A stretch of DNA of 64,000 nucleotides from Bradyrhizobium manausense (GCF_018131105.1 NZ_JAFCJI010000001.1:3193501-3257500), one strand, 5' to 3'; positions 16,744 through 26,409 are shown, counted from the first letter of the stretch. Numbers and translations: made by a program. Notes: generated by a model not told the origin, from the letters alone.

Positions 16744-18192
16744 CTACTCGCAGAAGGAGTTGCCGCCATAGACGAAGCAATGCCGGCCGCCACCTCCCGT
16801 GGAACGCCGCGGGGTTGTCGTCGCCTTGCGTTCGGGCCGCTTCTCGCAGCTGTTCTTGGCACCGAGCACATAGCCTTCGTCGCAGACGATCCTGACGCAA
16901 GCTTCGCCGCTGGCGCGGAAACCGCGGTCGCACTCGAGCGGGCAAACGCGCCCGGCCTTGGCGCGGACGCTGTCCAGCGCATCGAGGCTTGCAAGCTTGA
17001 CGTCGAATTTGGTGCCGGCATTGTCGTTGAACGCGGTGAGCGCCCGCCGCGCGGACGCATCCCATTCGCCGCCAACATCGCCCGTCTTGCAACCGACCCG
17101 CTTCAATTCGGCCTGAAGCAGACGGGGAAGGTCGGGCGGCGGCGATGGCTCCGGCCTGGTTTCGGCCGGCGCGCGCGAGGCCACGGTCACTTCGACAGAC
17201 TTGGCCGGCTCTGTCGCCGGGGGCGTCGGCTTCGCCTCGACCTCCGGCGCCGAGGCCGTCAGCCTGCCCTGTTCCAGCTTGTTGCGCTGGGCCTTGGCAA
17301 GATCGGCATAGAAGCCGCTCGGATGTGCCGCGATGAAGGACTGCCACGCCTCCCGCGTGCCGACACGTTCGGCAAGCTCGTAGTCCGCGCGGATATCGGC
17401 GTTGGCGGCCGGGGCCGGCGCCACCGTCGGTACCAGCACGACGTCGTTGCCACCGAGCGAGCCATAGACGAACGGCTCCTGCTTGTTGCCGGTCGCATTC
17501 ATCACGTCATCACGAACCAGCCTGAACGCCTTGCCGAGCTCGAGGCCCGGCGTCCCCAGATGCTTCAGCAGGGCGGTCGTGAAGGGGCTGTTCCTGGTGT
17601 CGCCATCCTGGGCGGTCGATCCGCCCTTCGCCGCGAACGCAATGAGGGTGTTCGGCCGTGACGGCTCGACGCCCGCAAGACCCCTGCCGAGCGAACGCGA
17701 GGCCACCGTTCGCTTCATGCTCTTGACGAAGGGATTGTCCCGGCAGGCATCGAGGATGACGAGACGCAACTGCTTGGCCGGCTCGATGGCTTGCAGGATC
17801 CGGTCGAGCGAGATCGCCTCGTCATAGGCATCCGTGTCACGCTCCAGAACGGCATCGACCGGAATAAGATAGTTGGTCCCGTCGACCTCCATGCCGTGGC
17901 CGGCATAATAGATGACGGCTACATCGGCATCGCGCGTCTTCTCGGTGAAGTCGCGCAGCGCGCGCCGCATATCCGTGTTCTTCAGGTCACGGCGGCTCTC
18001 CACGACGTCGAAGGCGGCCTTCCTGAACAAGTCTGCAATGGCGCCGGCGTCATTGGCCGGATTGGCAAGCGCCACGACATTCTGGTAGTTGGAATTGCCG
18101 ACCACGAACGCCACGCGCTTGTCGGCCATCGCGGGGCCGCTGGCGCAGCAAACCAGCAAGACTGTCAGCAGAGGAGTGACCAGCCGGCGCAT
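16744..18192 (-). CDS. exported caspase-like (C14, metacaspase type) protein
   Basis: 482 residues with a signal peptide (to about residue 23, ending GPAMA). A caspase p20-like domain covers about 25-250: the catalytic dyad is H99 in YYAGHGME and C150 in LDACRDNP. Then follow a helical YELAERVGTREAWQSF segment, a Pro-rich linker, and a C-terminal Cys-containing region that ends GNSFCE. Prokaryotic metacaspases cleave after Arg or Lys; targets are usually unknown. Export to the periplasm is recurrent in Bradyrhizobium paralogues but its purpose is unclear. Confidence 0.87.
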   Translation of the reverse strand: MRRLVTPLLTVLLVCCASGPAMADKRVAFVVGNSNYQNVVALANPANDAGAIADLFRKAAFDVVESRRDLKNTDMRRALRDFTEKTRDADVAVIYYAGHGMEVDGTNYLIPVDAVLERDTDAYDEAISLDRILQAIEPAKQLRLVILDACRDNPFVKSMKRTVASRSLGRGLAGVEPSRPNTLIAFAAKGGSTAQDGDTRNSPFTTALLKHLGTPGLELGKAFRLVRDDVMNATGNKQEPFVYGSLGGNDVVLVPTVAPAPAANADIRADYELAERVGTREAWQSFIAAHPSGFYADLAKAQRNKLEQGRLTASAPEVEAKPTPPATEPAKSVEVTVASRAPAETRPEPSPPPDLPRLLQAELKRVGCKTGDVGGEWDASARRALTAFNDNAGTKFDVKLASLDALDSVRAKAGRVCPLECDRGFRASGEACVRIVCDEGYVLGAKNSCEKRPERKATTTPRRSTGGGGRHCFVYGGNSFCE

Positions 18193-18311
18193 CGAAACTC
18201 CCGCGTGTCAACGGGGGAAGCATACCATTCACCTGTATCCCGGCAACTGAGCGACGTCTGTGATAGAGATCACCGATCTCCCTACCGCCCCGCAACAAAT
18301 CCGCGACCGCC

Positions 18312-18839
18312 ATGAGCATCGAAATCGACATTCTGAACGGCGACGCCTCGTGGCGGATCGCGGAGCCGCTGCATCAGGCCGTCTGGGGACCGCAGATGAT
18401 CGCGGACAAGCCCTGGGGGCATCTCAAATGGGCAAATGCCGATCTGCGCGTGCTGATCGAGACGCCCGAGGACGGCCTCGTCTGCCATGTCGGCATCTAC
18501 TTCCGCACCATCACCTGGAACGGGCAGAAGGTGCATGTCGGCGGCATCGGCGGCGTTTGCACGCGCGAAGATCGGCGCGGCCGCGGTTATGCGACGGTGG
18601 CAATCGACGCGGCCGTGCATACCATGCGCGCCAACGAGGCCGTTCGCTTCGCGTTGCTCTTCTGCGAGCCACACAATTTCTCGTTCTACGAGACCCGCAG
18701 CTGGCTGCCCTTCAAAGGCGAGGTCTATTGCGAGCAACCGGAGGGGCGGATCCACTTCACCCACCTGGCGCCCTACGTCTTCCACATCGTCCGGGCGCCG
18801 ACGCTCGGCACGATCGACCTGTGCGGCCTTCCCTGGTGA
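18312..18839 (+). CDS. GNAT family N-acetyltransferase
   Basis: 175-residue acetyltransferase. The GNAT core is visible as VGGIGGVCTREDRRGRGYAT (about residues 76-95), with the acetyl-CoA loop RRGRGYA, followed by CEPHNFSFYETRSW. The C-terminal part (FTHLAPYVFHIVRAP) extends the fold. The acceptor substrate is unknown. It is a single gene, divergent from the caspase-like gene with 119 bases between them and no obvious partner. Confidence 0.82.
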   Translation: MSIEIDILNGDASWRIAEPLHQAVWGPQMIADKPWGHLKWANADLRVLIETPEDGLVCHVGIYFRTITWNGQKVHVGGIGGVCTREDRRGRGYATVAIDAAVHTMRANEAVRFALLFCEPHNFSFYETRSWLPFKGEVYCEQPEGRIHFTHLAPYVFHIVRAPTLGTIDLCGLPW

Positions 18840-18940
18840 AGGCGTTGCTGGGGCAAATGAGCGCAGGAATGTGATTCCATCAGGCGTTGCACGATTCTGA
18901 TTTGCTGCTATGGAGACGCCCTCCATTCCGAGGCCCTTCC

Positions 18941-19381
18941 ATGTCCCGCAGATTCGCCGTTCTCGTCGTCTTCTTCGCTGCGCTGTCCGGCGCGACGGCC
19001 GCGCACGCGCAAAGCGCCGACGCGAGCGGGACCTGGCTCACTCAGGCCGGCGATGCGCGTGTGAAAATCAGCAAATGTGGCGGCGGCATCTGCGGCCATA
19101 TCGTCTGGCTGCGCGAGCCCATGGACACCGCGACCGGCCAGCCCGCGACCGACAGCAAGAATCCCAATCCCGCGCTCGCCAGGCGTCCGATGATCGGCTT
19201 GCCGCTATTCTCCGGCATGCAGCCCGCAGGCCCGAACAAATGGTCGGGCCAGATCTACAATGCCGATGACGGCAGCACCTATGCAAGCAGCGTCACCGCA
19301 ACGGGCGCAGAGACCTTACGGGTCGAGGGTTGCGTCGGCGCGCTCTGCGGCGGCGAGACCTGGACACGGGCGGGCCGCTAG
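18941..19381 (+). CDS. DUF2147 domain secreted protein
   Basis: 146 residues: signal peptide MSRRFAVLVVFFAALSGATA ending HAQ, then a DUF2147 domain with the usual GTWLTQAGDARVKISKCGG and ICGHIVWLREP segments. Paired cysteines (SKCGGGICG; EGCVGALCGG) suggest disulfides in the periplasm. DUF2147 proteins fold as small beta-barrels reminiscent of lipocalins; their ligand is unknown. The start at 18941 is chosen because the signal peptide begins there. Its last 4 bases overlap the end of the convergent DUF3095 gene. Confidence 0.82.
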   Translation: MSRRFAVLVVFFAALSGATAAHAQSADASGTWLTQAGDARVKISKCGGGICGHIVWLREPMDTATGQPATDSKNPNPALARRPMIGLPLFSGMQPAGPNKWSGQIYNADDGSTYASSVTATGAETLRVEGCVGALCGGETWTRAGR

Positions 19382-20529
19382 GGCGCGGCCGCCGCCATCG
19401 CCTTCAGCGCCGTTGCCGCCGAGGCGTAGCCGCCGCGTGCGCCGTCGATGAAGTGCACGTGATCGCTGCGCAGCGCCGAGGGCGTGAAGCAGGTCATCAT
19501 CGCGGCATCCTGCGGATAAAGGCCGTAGCGTACGACGCCGTCGCGCGCAGCGGCGACGAGACGATCGCTCAGCGCTCGCTCGAGTTCCGGCGTGCAGTCG
19601 AGGATCATGCGCAGGCCGTCGTCATATTTGCGGAAGTCGGAATTCTCGACCACCTGGCGCTTGTAGACCTTTGGCAGGAAGCCGCCGGCCTTGATGTCGA
19701 AGCGCATCAGGACATAGGCGAAGAACGTGTAAGCGAGCAGGCCGACGCGGCGCCTAAACAACGAGCCGCCACGGATCGCCCGCGCCTCATAGTCTAGCCC
19801 TTGCGGCGGCCATTTCAACGGCGGTCCCTGCGGCGGCACCGGACGCCCCGCGTCCGGACTGCGCTCAACAAGATGGATGATGTCCTCGATCACCTTGCGG
19901 AACGCGAGCGGATCGGTGCCGGCGGCCGGCATCACCAGCACCGACAGGATCAGCCCGCGCGAAGCCGGCATCACCTCGAAGCGACAGGACAAACCCGAGA
20001 GATCGGGCTGAGCCCCTGACGGCGCTTCCGCAACGGCGAACTCGCCGCGCTTCATCGCGGCGTCAGCGAAGGCGAGCCCGCCGCCGGAGAACATCGCATA
20101 GGACAGATTGGCCGACGGACCGAAGCGCGCGACGCGCACATCGAGACGTTGCGCCCTTATGGCACTCATCGGCACCAGCGCAACGCGCATCTTCAGATCG
20201 AGGTCTTCCCGCACCCAGGTCGCGGTCGCGGCCAACGCGTCGCGCGCAGCATCGAGGTCGCCGGGTGCGACCGCAAAACTCGCGCCGTCGCCGCCGAACA
20301 CGAAAGGGAATTCGCGTCCCTCCAGCGCATTCGTCACCGCTGCGATCACGGCGGCTCCGGCCATGTTGACGGCCTTGTAGCGCTGCGCTGCGATCGCCTT
20401 GGTGGAATCGACGATGTCGGCGACGCCGACGCTCCAGTCTTCCGGCAGCGGCGAATAGAGCTTTGGCTCCATCAGCCGGGTGAAGCCGCGGAAGACAGGG
20501 ATGCTGCCGTAGAAGGATTCGGCTGTCAT
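19378..20529 (-). CDS. DUF3095 protein (class III cyclase-related)
   Basis: 383 residues. The region DWSVGVADIVDSTKAIAAQR and FVFGGDGASFAV resembles the metal-binding and purine-binding beginnings of class III adenylate/guanylate cyclase domains; DUF3095 is annotated as related to these. The second half (from about residue 220) is specific to the family. Whether it is a working nucleotide cyclase is not known. No signal peptide or membrane helix is seen. It overlaps the convergent DUF2147 gene by 4 bases. Confidence 0.78.
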   Translation of the reverse strand: MTAESFYGSIPVFRGFTRLMEPKLYSPLPEDWSVGVADIVDSTKAIAAQRYKAVNMAGAAVIAAVTNALEGREFPFVFGGDGASFAVAPGDLDAARDALAATATWVREDLDLKMRVALVPMSAIRAQRLDVRVARFGPSANLSYAMFSGGGLAFADAAMKRGEFAVAEAPSGAQPDLSGLSCRFEVMPASRGLILSVLVMPAAGTDPLAFRKVIEDIIHLVERSPDAGRPVPPQGPPLKWPPQGLDYEARAIRGGSLFRRRVGLLAYTFFAYVLMRFDIKAGGFLPKVYKRQVVENSDFRKYDDGLRMILDCTPELERALSDRLVAAARDGVVRYGLYPQDAAMMTCFTPSALRSDHVHFIDGARGGYASAATALKAMAAAAP

Positions 20530-20700
20530 CGCAGGAAGCCGGTCAAGTTTGCACGAGAACAGATACGGGGCGGGATCGATCGGGGTTCACCTTCCGGCTT
20601 TCCCGACCAACGGCGCATCATTGGCTGAAATGGACGACAACAACAAGATGCCGGAGCGGCCTCGCCCGGCGCCGTTCGTCAGCGATAGCGGGATGCGACG

Positions 20701-20916
20701 CTAATGCAGCTTCTCGTCCTGGCGCTTGCGCAATGCGGGTGACGGCGTGACATGACAGCCGATCAGGCGCACGAATTGCTGCGGATACATTTCGTGGCCG
20801 TGGCTGCCGGAATTTTGATGCGACATCGGCGGGCAGCGCGCATCGTCCAGCCTCGCAGGCGATGGCTCCGCAGGTGTCCGGCCCTGACTTGCAACGGTCG
20901 CATGAGGAGTGGCCAT
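20701..20916 (-). CDS. hypothetical 71-residue protein
   Basis: Short reading frame in a 510-base interval that otherwise holds no gene. It is rich in His, Pro and Ser (MSHQNSGSHGHEMYPQQFV in the middle) with two cysteines, and has no signal peptide or helix. Supporting it is a good ribosome-binding site, GGGAG 8 bases before the ATG, and an AT-rich stretch upstream that could be a promoter. No family is recognised. Confidence 0.45.
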   Translation of the reverse strand: MATPHATVASQGRTPAEPSPARLDDARCPPMSHQNSGSHGHEMYPQQFVRLIGCHVTPSPALRKRQDEKLH

Positions 20917-21039
20917 AGACTGCTCCCTGTCGTTTAGGGCAGTTCAATTGACATAATCAATCAATGACGAGGCATCTTACGACCAAATCCGGTTCGATGC
21001 TATGCGCCGGATCGACCCATTGCGACGGCCGAGGTCCCG

Positions 21040-21762
21040 TTACGCCGTATTCCCGGCGTCGATCGTGAAAACCGTGCCGGTGACGTTGCGACCGCCCTCG
21101 CCGAGCAGGTATTCCACCATGCGCGCGACGTCATCGGTCTCCGGCAAGCGGCGCAGCGCGCTGCGGCCGGCGATGCGCCTGCGGGCGTCGTCAGAGAGAT
21201 TGTGCGTCAGCTCGGTGTCGATGAAGCCGGGCGCAATCGCGTTCACGGTGATGCCGAGCTTGCCGACTTCACGCGCCAGCGAGCGGGTGAAGCCGGTGGC
21301 GGCAGCCTTGGTCGCGCCATAGACCGAGAGGCCGTTATAACCGGTCGTCGCAATGATCGAGGAGATGTTGATGATGCGGCCGGCACCATCCGCCATCATC
21401 TGGCGCGCGACATATTTGGTGAGGATGATCGGAGACAGCACATTAAGCTGCACCAGCGCCTCGATCTCCGAATTGTGCATGGTCGCGAGCAGGCCCTCGG
21501 TACCGAGGCCGGCATTGTTGATGAGGCCATAGGTCGGGCCAAACTCATCGCGGACGAGTTTTGCGAAAGCGGGGATCGCATCGATCACCGCGAGGTCGCA
21601 GGCGCGGAAATGCAGACGACCTTCCGACTCCGCGATCGCAGCCTTGAGCTCGTCGCTCTCGCGTCGCGCGGCCGCAATCACGTTGTAGCCGGCGCCGACC
21701 AGGCGCCTGCCGATCGCGAGACCGATGCCGCGGCTGCCGCCGGTGACGAGGACATTATGCAT
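21040..21762 (-). CDS. SDR oxidoreductase, 3-oxoacyl-ACP reductase (FabG) type
   Basis: 240-residue short-chain dehydrogenase/reductase. The NAD(P)-binding motif TGGSRGIG is at residues 8-15, NNAG in the middle and the catalytic Ser and YxxxK (YGATK) follow. Its start overlaps the end of the adenylate-forming ligase gene by 8 bases and an ACP gene stands at the head of the group, so reduction of an acyl-ACP-bound ketone is the likely reaction. SDR substrate cannot be fixed from sequence alone. Confidence 0.88.
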   Translation of the reverse strand: MHNVLVTGGSRGIGLAIGRRLVGAGYNVIAAARRESDELKAAIAESEGRLHFRACDLAVIDAIPAFAKLVRDEFGPTYGLINNAGLGTEGLLATMHNSEIEALVQLNVLSPIILTKYVARQMMADGAGRIINISSIIATTGYNGLSVYGATKAAATGFTRSLAREVGKLGITVNAIAPGFIDTELTHNLSDDARRRIAGRSALRRLPETDDVARMVEYLLGEGGRNVTGTVFTIDAGNTA

Positions 21763-23137
21763 CGGTACGCGCCAGTTTGCCGGCCGGGGTGACGTCGAGC
21801 GCCTCGACGAAGCGGATCACCGCCGGCACCTTGTGCGAGGCGAGCTGCGCGCGGCACTGATCCAGGATCTGATCGCGGATCTCCTTCGCGCGCGCCTGGT
21901 CGGTGCCATCTGCAAGGATCACATCGGCGACGACGATGCCGCCGGTGATCGGGCTCTTCCGCGACTTCGCCCGCGACATCCGCACATCAGGGTGGCGGTT
22001 GATCGCCGCCTCGATCTCCTCGGGATGAACCTTCAAGCCGCCGATATTGATGATGCCGCCGCGACGGCCGACGAAATAATAGCGGTCGCCGCGCAATTCG
22101 ACGATGTCGCCGCTGTCGACAAACCCGTCGCCATCGGTGAGCGCCGCCGCATTGCGGCCGACATAGGCGTGCGCGGTCCGAGTCGAGCGGATGCGCAGCG
22201 AGCCGTCGACGACCTTCATCTCGACGCCGTTGCGGTTGCCGAGATAGTTGGCCGGAAAACCTTCGAGCCCGTCATTGACGGCGAAGCCGACGCCGGCTTC
22301 GGTCGAGGCATAGGCATGGCCGACGGAGGAATTGGGGAATGCAGCCTTGAGGCCGTCGAGCACCGCCTGGTCGGCGATCTCGCCGGAGAGACGAACGTAT
22401 CCAGGCGCGAATCGGGCAGCCGAACCGCTCATCAGGAGCTTGCGCCAGTGCGAGGGCGTGCCGGAGATATGCGAGACGCCGCGCGCGTTCAACCGCGCGA
22501 CATGATCGGGAAGCGCTTCGTGCGGGTCCGACAGCACCATCGAGCCGCCGGAGAGGATGGCGCGGAGGAATATCTGCAGGCCGCCATAGCGGCGAATGTC
22601 GTAGAACGTGGCCCAGACCGGCGCGGGTCCCTTTGCAGGACCTTCGGCGACGATGGCGCCGGTGAGCGCTTCCAGCGTGTGACCGACGATTTTCGGCACG
22701 CCCGACGTGCCCGAAGTGAGCATCAGCCATTCCGTGGCGCGCTCGGTCTTGGCGGGCGCCGTGGCTTGAAGCGGCAATTGTGCGGTAATGACCAGCGACA
22801 CACCGGTCTCGGCCCAGCGATGGGGCTCGTCGGTGACGACGGCATCGATCCCGGCATCGGCGATCAATGCATCGAGATGCGCCGGATTGAGATCGGGCGG
22901 ACACAGCAGCATGCGGCAGGCGATGCCGTCGAGCTCGATCATGGCAAGGCCGGACCGGAGCTGGTCCGACAGCTTTAACAAGACGGCACGGCCGGAGAGC
23001 TCGCGCAGGCGGCCGCCGAGCACGGTCTGCGACAGGATGTCGGTCATCGACACGACATCCTGCGGATCCGAGATCGTTCTGCCTTTCAGCTCCGCGCCGA
23101 GATGGTCACGGAGCGCGAAGATCTCACGCGGGGACAT
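21755..23137 (-). CDS. adenylate-forming ligase (acyl-ACP or acyl-CoA synthetase)
   Basis: 460-residue ANL superfamily enzyme that activates a carboxylic acid with ATP. The P-loop LTSGTSGVPKIVG, the STEAGVGF substrate motif, the DSGDIVELRGD hinge-region motif and the C-terminal TPAGKLAR lysine are all visible. It is shorter than typical acyl-CoA synthetases (about 550). The ATG at 23137 overlaps the end of the ACP gene by 14 bases, so it probably loads an acyl group onto that ACP. Reading further upstream would run through the ACP gene. Confidence 0.87.
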   Translation of the reverse strand: MSPREIFALRDHLGAELKGRTISDPQDVVSMTDILSQTVLGGRLRELSGRAVLLKLSDQLRSGLAMIELDGIACRMLLCPPDLNPAHLDALIADAGIDAVVTDEPHRWAETGVSLVITAQLPLQATAPAKTERATEWLMLTSGTSGVPKIVGHTLEALTGAIVAEGPAKGPAPVWATFYDIRRYGGLQIFLRAILSGGSMVLSDPHEALPDHVARLNARGVSHISGTPSHWRKLLMSGSAARFAPGYVRLSGEIADQAVLDGLKAAFPNSSVGHAYASTEAGVGFAVNDGLEGFPANYLGNRNGVEMKVVDGSLRIRSTRTAHAYVGRNAAALTDGDGFVDSGDIVELRGDRYYFVGRRGGIINIGGLKVHPEEIEAAINRHPDVRMSRAKSRKSPITGGIVVADVILADGTDQARAKEIRDQILDQCRAQLASHKVPAVIRFVEALDVTPAGKLARTDA

Positions 23138-23369
23138 TTTCGTAGGCTCGCACGAAATCGCCCACGGTGGCGGGGAACGCTGCGTCCTCGGAAATGGTGA
23201 ACGGATCGACGCCGGTCTCGTCCTCGAGACGCGCGACCAGGATCGCGAAGGCGAGCGAGTCAAAGCCCGTCTCGTGCAGGGACAGGTCGTCCGAGAGGGC
23301 GGGAAGCGTGACGTGCTGCTCTTTGGCGATCTGCTGGATCGCTTCGATGACTTTGGACCTTACCGACAT
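23124..23369 (-). CDS. acyl carrier protein
   Basis: 81-residue acidic four-helix carrier. The phosphopantetheine attachment site is the serine in ETGFDSLAFAIL (about S38). It differs from the housekeeping AcpP (DSLDTVELVM-like motif absent), pointing to a specialised carrier. It is the first gene of a three-gene block with an adenylate-forming ligase and an SDR. No ketosynthase is nearby, so the group probably modifies a ready-made acyl chain. Confidence 0.9.
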   Translation of the reverse strand: MSVRSKVIEAIQQIAKEQHVTLPALSDDLSLHETGFDSLAFAILVARLEDETGVDPFTISEDAAFPATVGDFVRAYENVPA

Positions 23370-23520
23370 GGCTTTCTCGCCTCTTGCTTAGTTAATCAAT
23401 CGTGTTTCTTGCGGCGGCTCTCGAAGACCGCCTCCCATGCCCGTCTGTTTACCCGACAGAAGTAAATGGCCTCTTGGACAATTCAGATAAAATTGGACCT
23501 ATCTGCCGATTTCACTGCGG

Positions 23521-25335
23521 CTACAGCCTGATCGTACCGTCCACGATTTGCGCAAACGCACCGGAATCAAGCGCGACATAGGCGCCGGATTTCGGCTCCA
23601 GCATGAACATCGGATCTACCACCGCGCCCGGATCGAAGCCTTCACGCGCGAGTTCCCCCTTCTTCTGCTTGAACGTCTCGGTCGCATCGAGCTCGCGCGA
23701 GATCCGGATAAAGACGGGGCGGGCATAGACCGGAAGGCGCTGCGCAAGGTGGCCTGGCAGCGCTTCGATATCAAAACCTTCGTTCACGACGATCGCGCTC
23801 ATGCCGGCGCGGCCGTCAGTTCCGGGGATGCTGACGCCATAGGTGGTGGCGTCGACCACCCCGGTGAAGTCGCGCACGGCATCGTTGACCTCGGACGTCG
23901 CGACGTTCTCGCCCTTCCAGCGGAAGGTATCGCCGATGCGATCGACGAAGTGGAAGAAGCCCTTGTCATCGAGCCGCATCAGATCGCCGGTACGGAACCA
24001 GGCATCGCCCTTGGCGAAGACGTCGCGCAGGACCTTCTTCTCGGTCTCAACCGCATCGGTATAGCCCTCGAAGCGACCGCCGCCCTCGTCGGCCTTGCCG
24101 ATCCGACCGATGGCCTCACCGGCCTCACCGCGGGTGCAGGCGATGCAAAAGCCACTGTCGTTACGCAGCGGCGCGCCGCTGTCGGGATCGAGCTTGATGA
24201 GGCCTGCGGGAAAGCGATGCGCGAGCAACGGCGGGATGCGGCCGATCGCACCGGGCTGCCCCTCGACGTTGAACAGCGAGAAATTGCCTTCCGTCGCCGC
24301 GTAGAATTCGAGAATGCGGGGAATGGCGAAGCGACCCTGGAAGTCTTCCCAGATGTCGCCGCGTAGGCCGTTGCCGCAGACTAGCCGCAAGCGATGGCGG
24401 TTTTCGTATTCCGACGGCGCCGCCTTGAGCAGATAGCGGCAGAGCTCGCCGATATATTGAAACAGCGTGCAGTCGTGCCGTACGATGTCGGGCCAGAAGT
24501 TCGACGCCGAAAACTTCTCCGCGATCACGACGGAGCCGCCGGCGGCCAGCATACTGCACGGCGCGACAATGCCGCCGACCGAGTGAAACAGCGGCAGGCT
24601 ATCGTAGAGCCGATCCTGCGGCGTCGCGCCGGTGAGACCGGCGAACCAAAAACCCCAGTTGAGGATGCGGCGATGGCTGATGCTGGCGGCTTTCGGCAGG
24701 CCTGTCGTGCCTGACGTGTAAATCAGCAGCGCGCGGTCGTCGATGGTGACGTCGCCGCGTTCATCCGGCGACAGCGGGCCATCATCAAGTGCTGCAAGCG
24801 CAACGTCGATCGCGCGCTCGCTGCGCGCATCGCCGAGCGTCCATATCTTGGCGTCTGTCTTCAGATGCGGCGCAGCGCTCTCCAGTGCTTCCGCAAGCTC
24901 GTGGGCAACGATGATATGCGAGGGTCTTGCGACGTCGACGCAATGCGCGAGAGATTTCCCGATGAGCCTGGTATTGATCAGCGCCACCACGCCACCGACG
25001 CGGCTGATGCCGAGCCAGGCTGCGACATAATCGATGCCGTTCGGCATGATCAGAGCAACGGTGTCACCCTTGACGACGCCAACCGAGCGGGCCCAGCGCG
25101 CATAGCGGTTGATGCGCTTCGACAGGCCGTCATAGTCGAGCATGGCGTCGTCCATGAGCAGCGCGATGCGGTCGGGCTGGCGCCGCGCCCAGTCGTCGAC
25201 GACGTCCGCGAACAGGCGGCCCGGCAGCATCTCGATCCGTGCGGTCAGCTCAATCGCCTTCAGCCAGATCTTTGAGGCCGAGGGCGCGCGCGCGGCTTTC
25301 GTTTGCTCGATGACGCCGGTGGTCATGCCGTTCAT
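23521..25335 (-). CDS. long-chain acyl-CoA synthetase (very-long-chain/FATP type)
   Basis: 604-residue fatty acid-CoA ligase. ATP-binding motif IYTSGTTGLPKAA, FYAATEGNFSL (with the YxATEG pattern typical of FATP/ACSVL enzymes), TGDLMRLDDKGFFHFVDR and the C-terminal ETFKQKK lysine region are present. It activates long-chain fatty acids for degradation or lipid assembly. ATGs at 25335 and 25326 are both possible. It reads in the same direction as the ACP-ligase-SDR block but that block lies upstream of none of it: the ACP start is downstream, 151 bases after this gene's region begins, so co-transcription is uncertain. Confidence 0.9.
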   Translation of the reverse strand: MNGMTTGVIEQTKAARAPSASKIWLKAIELTARIEMLPGRLFADVVDDWARRQPDRIALLMDDAMLDYDGLSKRINRYARWARSVGVVKGDTVALIMPNGIDYVAAWLGISRVGGVVALINTRLIGKSLAHCVDVARPSHIIVAHELAEALESAAPHLKTDAKIWTLGDARSERAIDVALAALDDGPLSPDERGDVTIDDRALLIYTSGTTGLPKAASISHRRILNWGFWFAGLTGATPQDRLYDSLPLFHSVGGIVAPCSMLAAGGSVVIAEKFSASNFWPDIVRHDCTLFQYIGELCRYLLKAAPSEYENRHRLRLVCGNGLRGDIWEDFQGRFAIPRILEFYAATEGNFSLFNVEGQPGAIGRIPPLLAHRFPAGLIKLDPDSGAPLRNDSGFCIACTRGEAGEAIGRIGKADEGGGRFEGYTDAVETEKKVLRDVFAKGDAWFRTGDLMRLDDKGFFHFVDRIGDTFRWKGENVATSEVNDAVRDFTGVVDATTYGVSIPGTDGRAGMSAIVVNEGFDIEALPGHLAQRLPVYARPVFIRISRELDATETFKQKKGELAREGFDPGAVVDPMFMLEPKSGAYVALDSGAFAQIVDGTIRL

Positions 25336-25626
25336 TCTTTCGGACGGTATCTGCTTGGTCCCGGCAGCTTATCCCGCGCGTCCTGCCCAGGCGTTAAGAG
25401 ACAAGGTAAAACCCGGTTAGGTCTCGATTAACTGCAATCATCCTTTACCAAACCGGCGGGAACGTGCGGCCTCGCACCATTCTTGCCATAGCAATTCCAG
25501 TCATACCGGCGCGCTGTGCGCGTCGCTATCTGACCACGGCCAACCCACGAGACTGGCACTTTCTGCCGAACCGGCTATCCTTTGTTCTACCTTGCGTTGT
25601 CCTGGTTATGACAAGGGAGATGCGTT

Positions 25627-26367
25627 GTGGCTCTCGACCTCTCACGGATTCCGGTTCAGGCAACGCCTTTCGAGCAACCGCTGACCCATCTTGCCGACCG
25701 CCTGAGAGGCGGAGGACCCGTCAAGGTGGTCGCGATCGGCTCGTCGACCACCGCCGGCGAAGGCGGCATCGCACCGTATCCGCAACGCCTGCTGGCGGAT
25801 CTTCGCAACCAATTCCGCGCGCCATTCCCGAACGCTGCGATCGATGTAATCAACAGGGGCGTCAGCGGCGAGGAAGCTCCGCTGGAGCTCAGGCGGTTCG
25901 ACAACGACGTCTTTAGACTGGATCCCGATCTCGTGATCTGGCAGGTCGGCACCAATTCAGTCTGGCAACCCGCCGATCAGCATCCGCCCTCGTTCGAAGA
26001 AACCACGAAGGCCATCCGAGATGGCGTGGACCTGCTGCTCGGTACCAAGAAGATCGATGTGATCCTGATGGACCTGCAATACGTGCCGGCCGTGCTGACA
26101 CCAGCCAAGGCCGGCGCGACTCACGCCATGGTCGAGGCGATCAGCGACATCGCCCATAAAAAGGGCGTCAATGTCTTTCGCCGCTTCGAGCTGATGAAGG
26201 GTTGGCATGACATCGCCCGGATTTCATTCGACCGGCTGGTCGACCCGGGCGATGACTCCAGACTTCACGCAAGCGACTGGACCACGGACCAGATGACCTG
26301 GCAATTGACAGGGGCGATCAACACGGCGGTGAACCAAGCCCCGCCATCCTCGGGCGCGCGCGGCTAA
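25627..26367 (+). CDS. SGNH/GDSL hydrolase family protein
   Basis: 246-residue hydrolase of the SGNH fold (esterases, acyl or acetyl hydrolases). Block I is VVAIGSSTTAGEG (serine about residue 39), the glycine is in NRGVSGEE, block III is WQVGTNSVW, and the Asp/His of block V fits DDSRLHASDW near the C-terminus. The GTG start at 25627 follows AGGGAG by 9 bases. There is no signal peptide, so a cytosolic substrate is likely. It is divergent from the acyl-CoA synthetase. Confidence 0.84.
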   Translation: MALDLSRIPVQATPFEQPLTHLADRLRGGGPVKVVAIGSSTTAGEGGIAPYPQRLLADLRNQFRAPFPNAAIDVINRGVSGEEAPLELRRFDNDVFRLDPDLVIWQVGTNSVWQPADQHPPSFEETTKAIRDGVDLLLGTKKIDVILMDLQYVPAVLTPAKAGATHAMVEAISDIAHKKGVNVFRRFELMKGWHDIARISFDRLVDPGDDSRLHASDWTTDQMTWQLTGAINTAVNQAPPSSGARG

Positions 26368-26409
26368 TCGACTGGCGGCAGTCGAGCGATGAGCGCTGGC
26401 CGCTTCCCG

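Noticed and set aside
23389..23402. GTTAATCAATCG-like sequence upstream of the ACP gene as a second TetR site
   Set aside because: Only half of the 44681-44700 dyad is matched and AT-rich promoter DNA can give this by chance.
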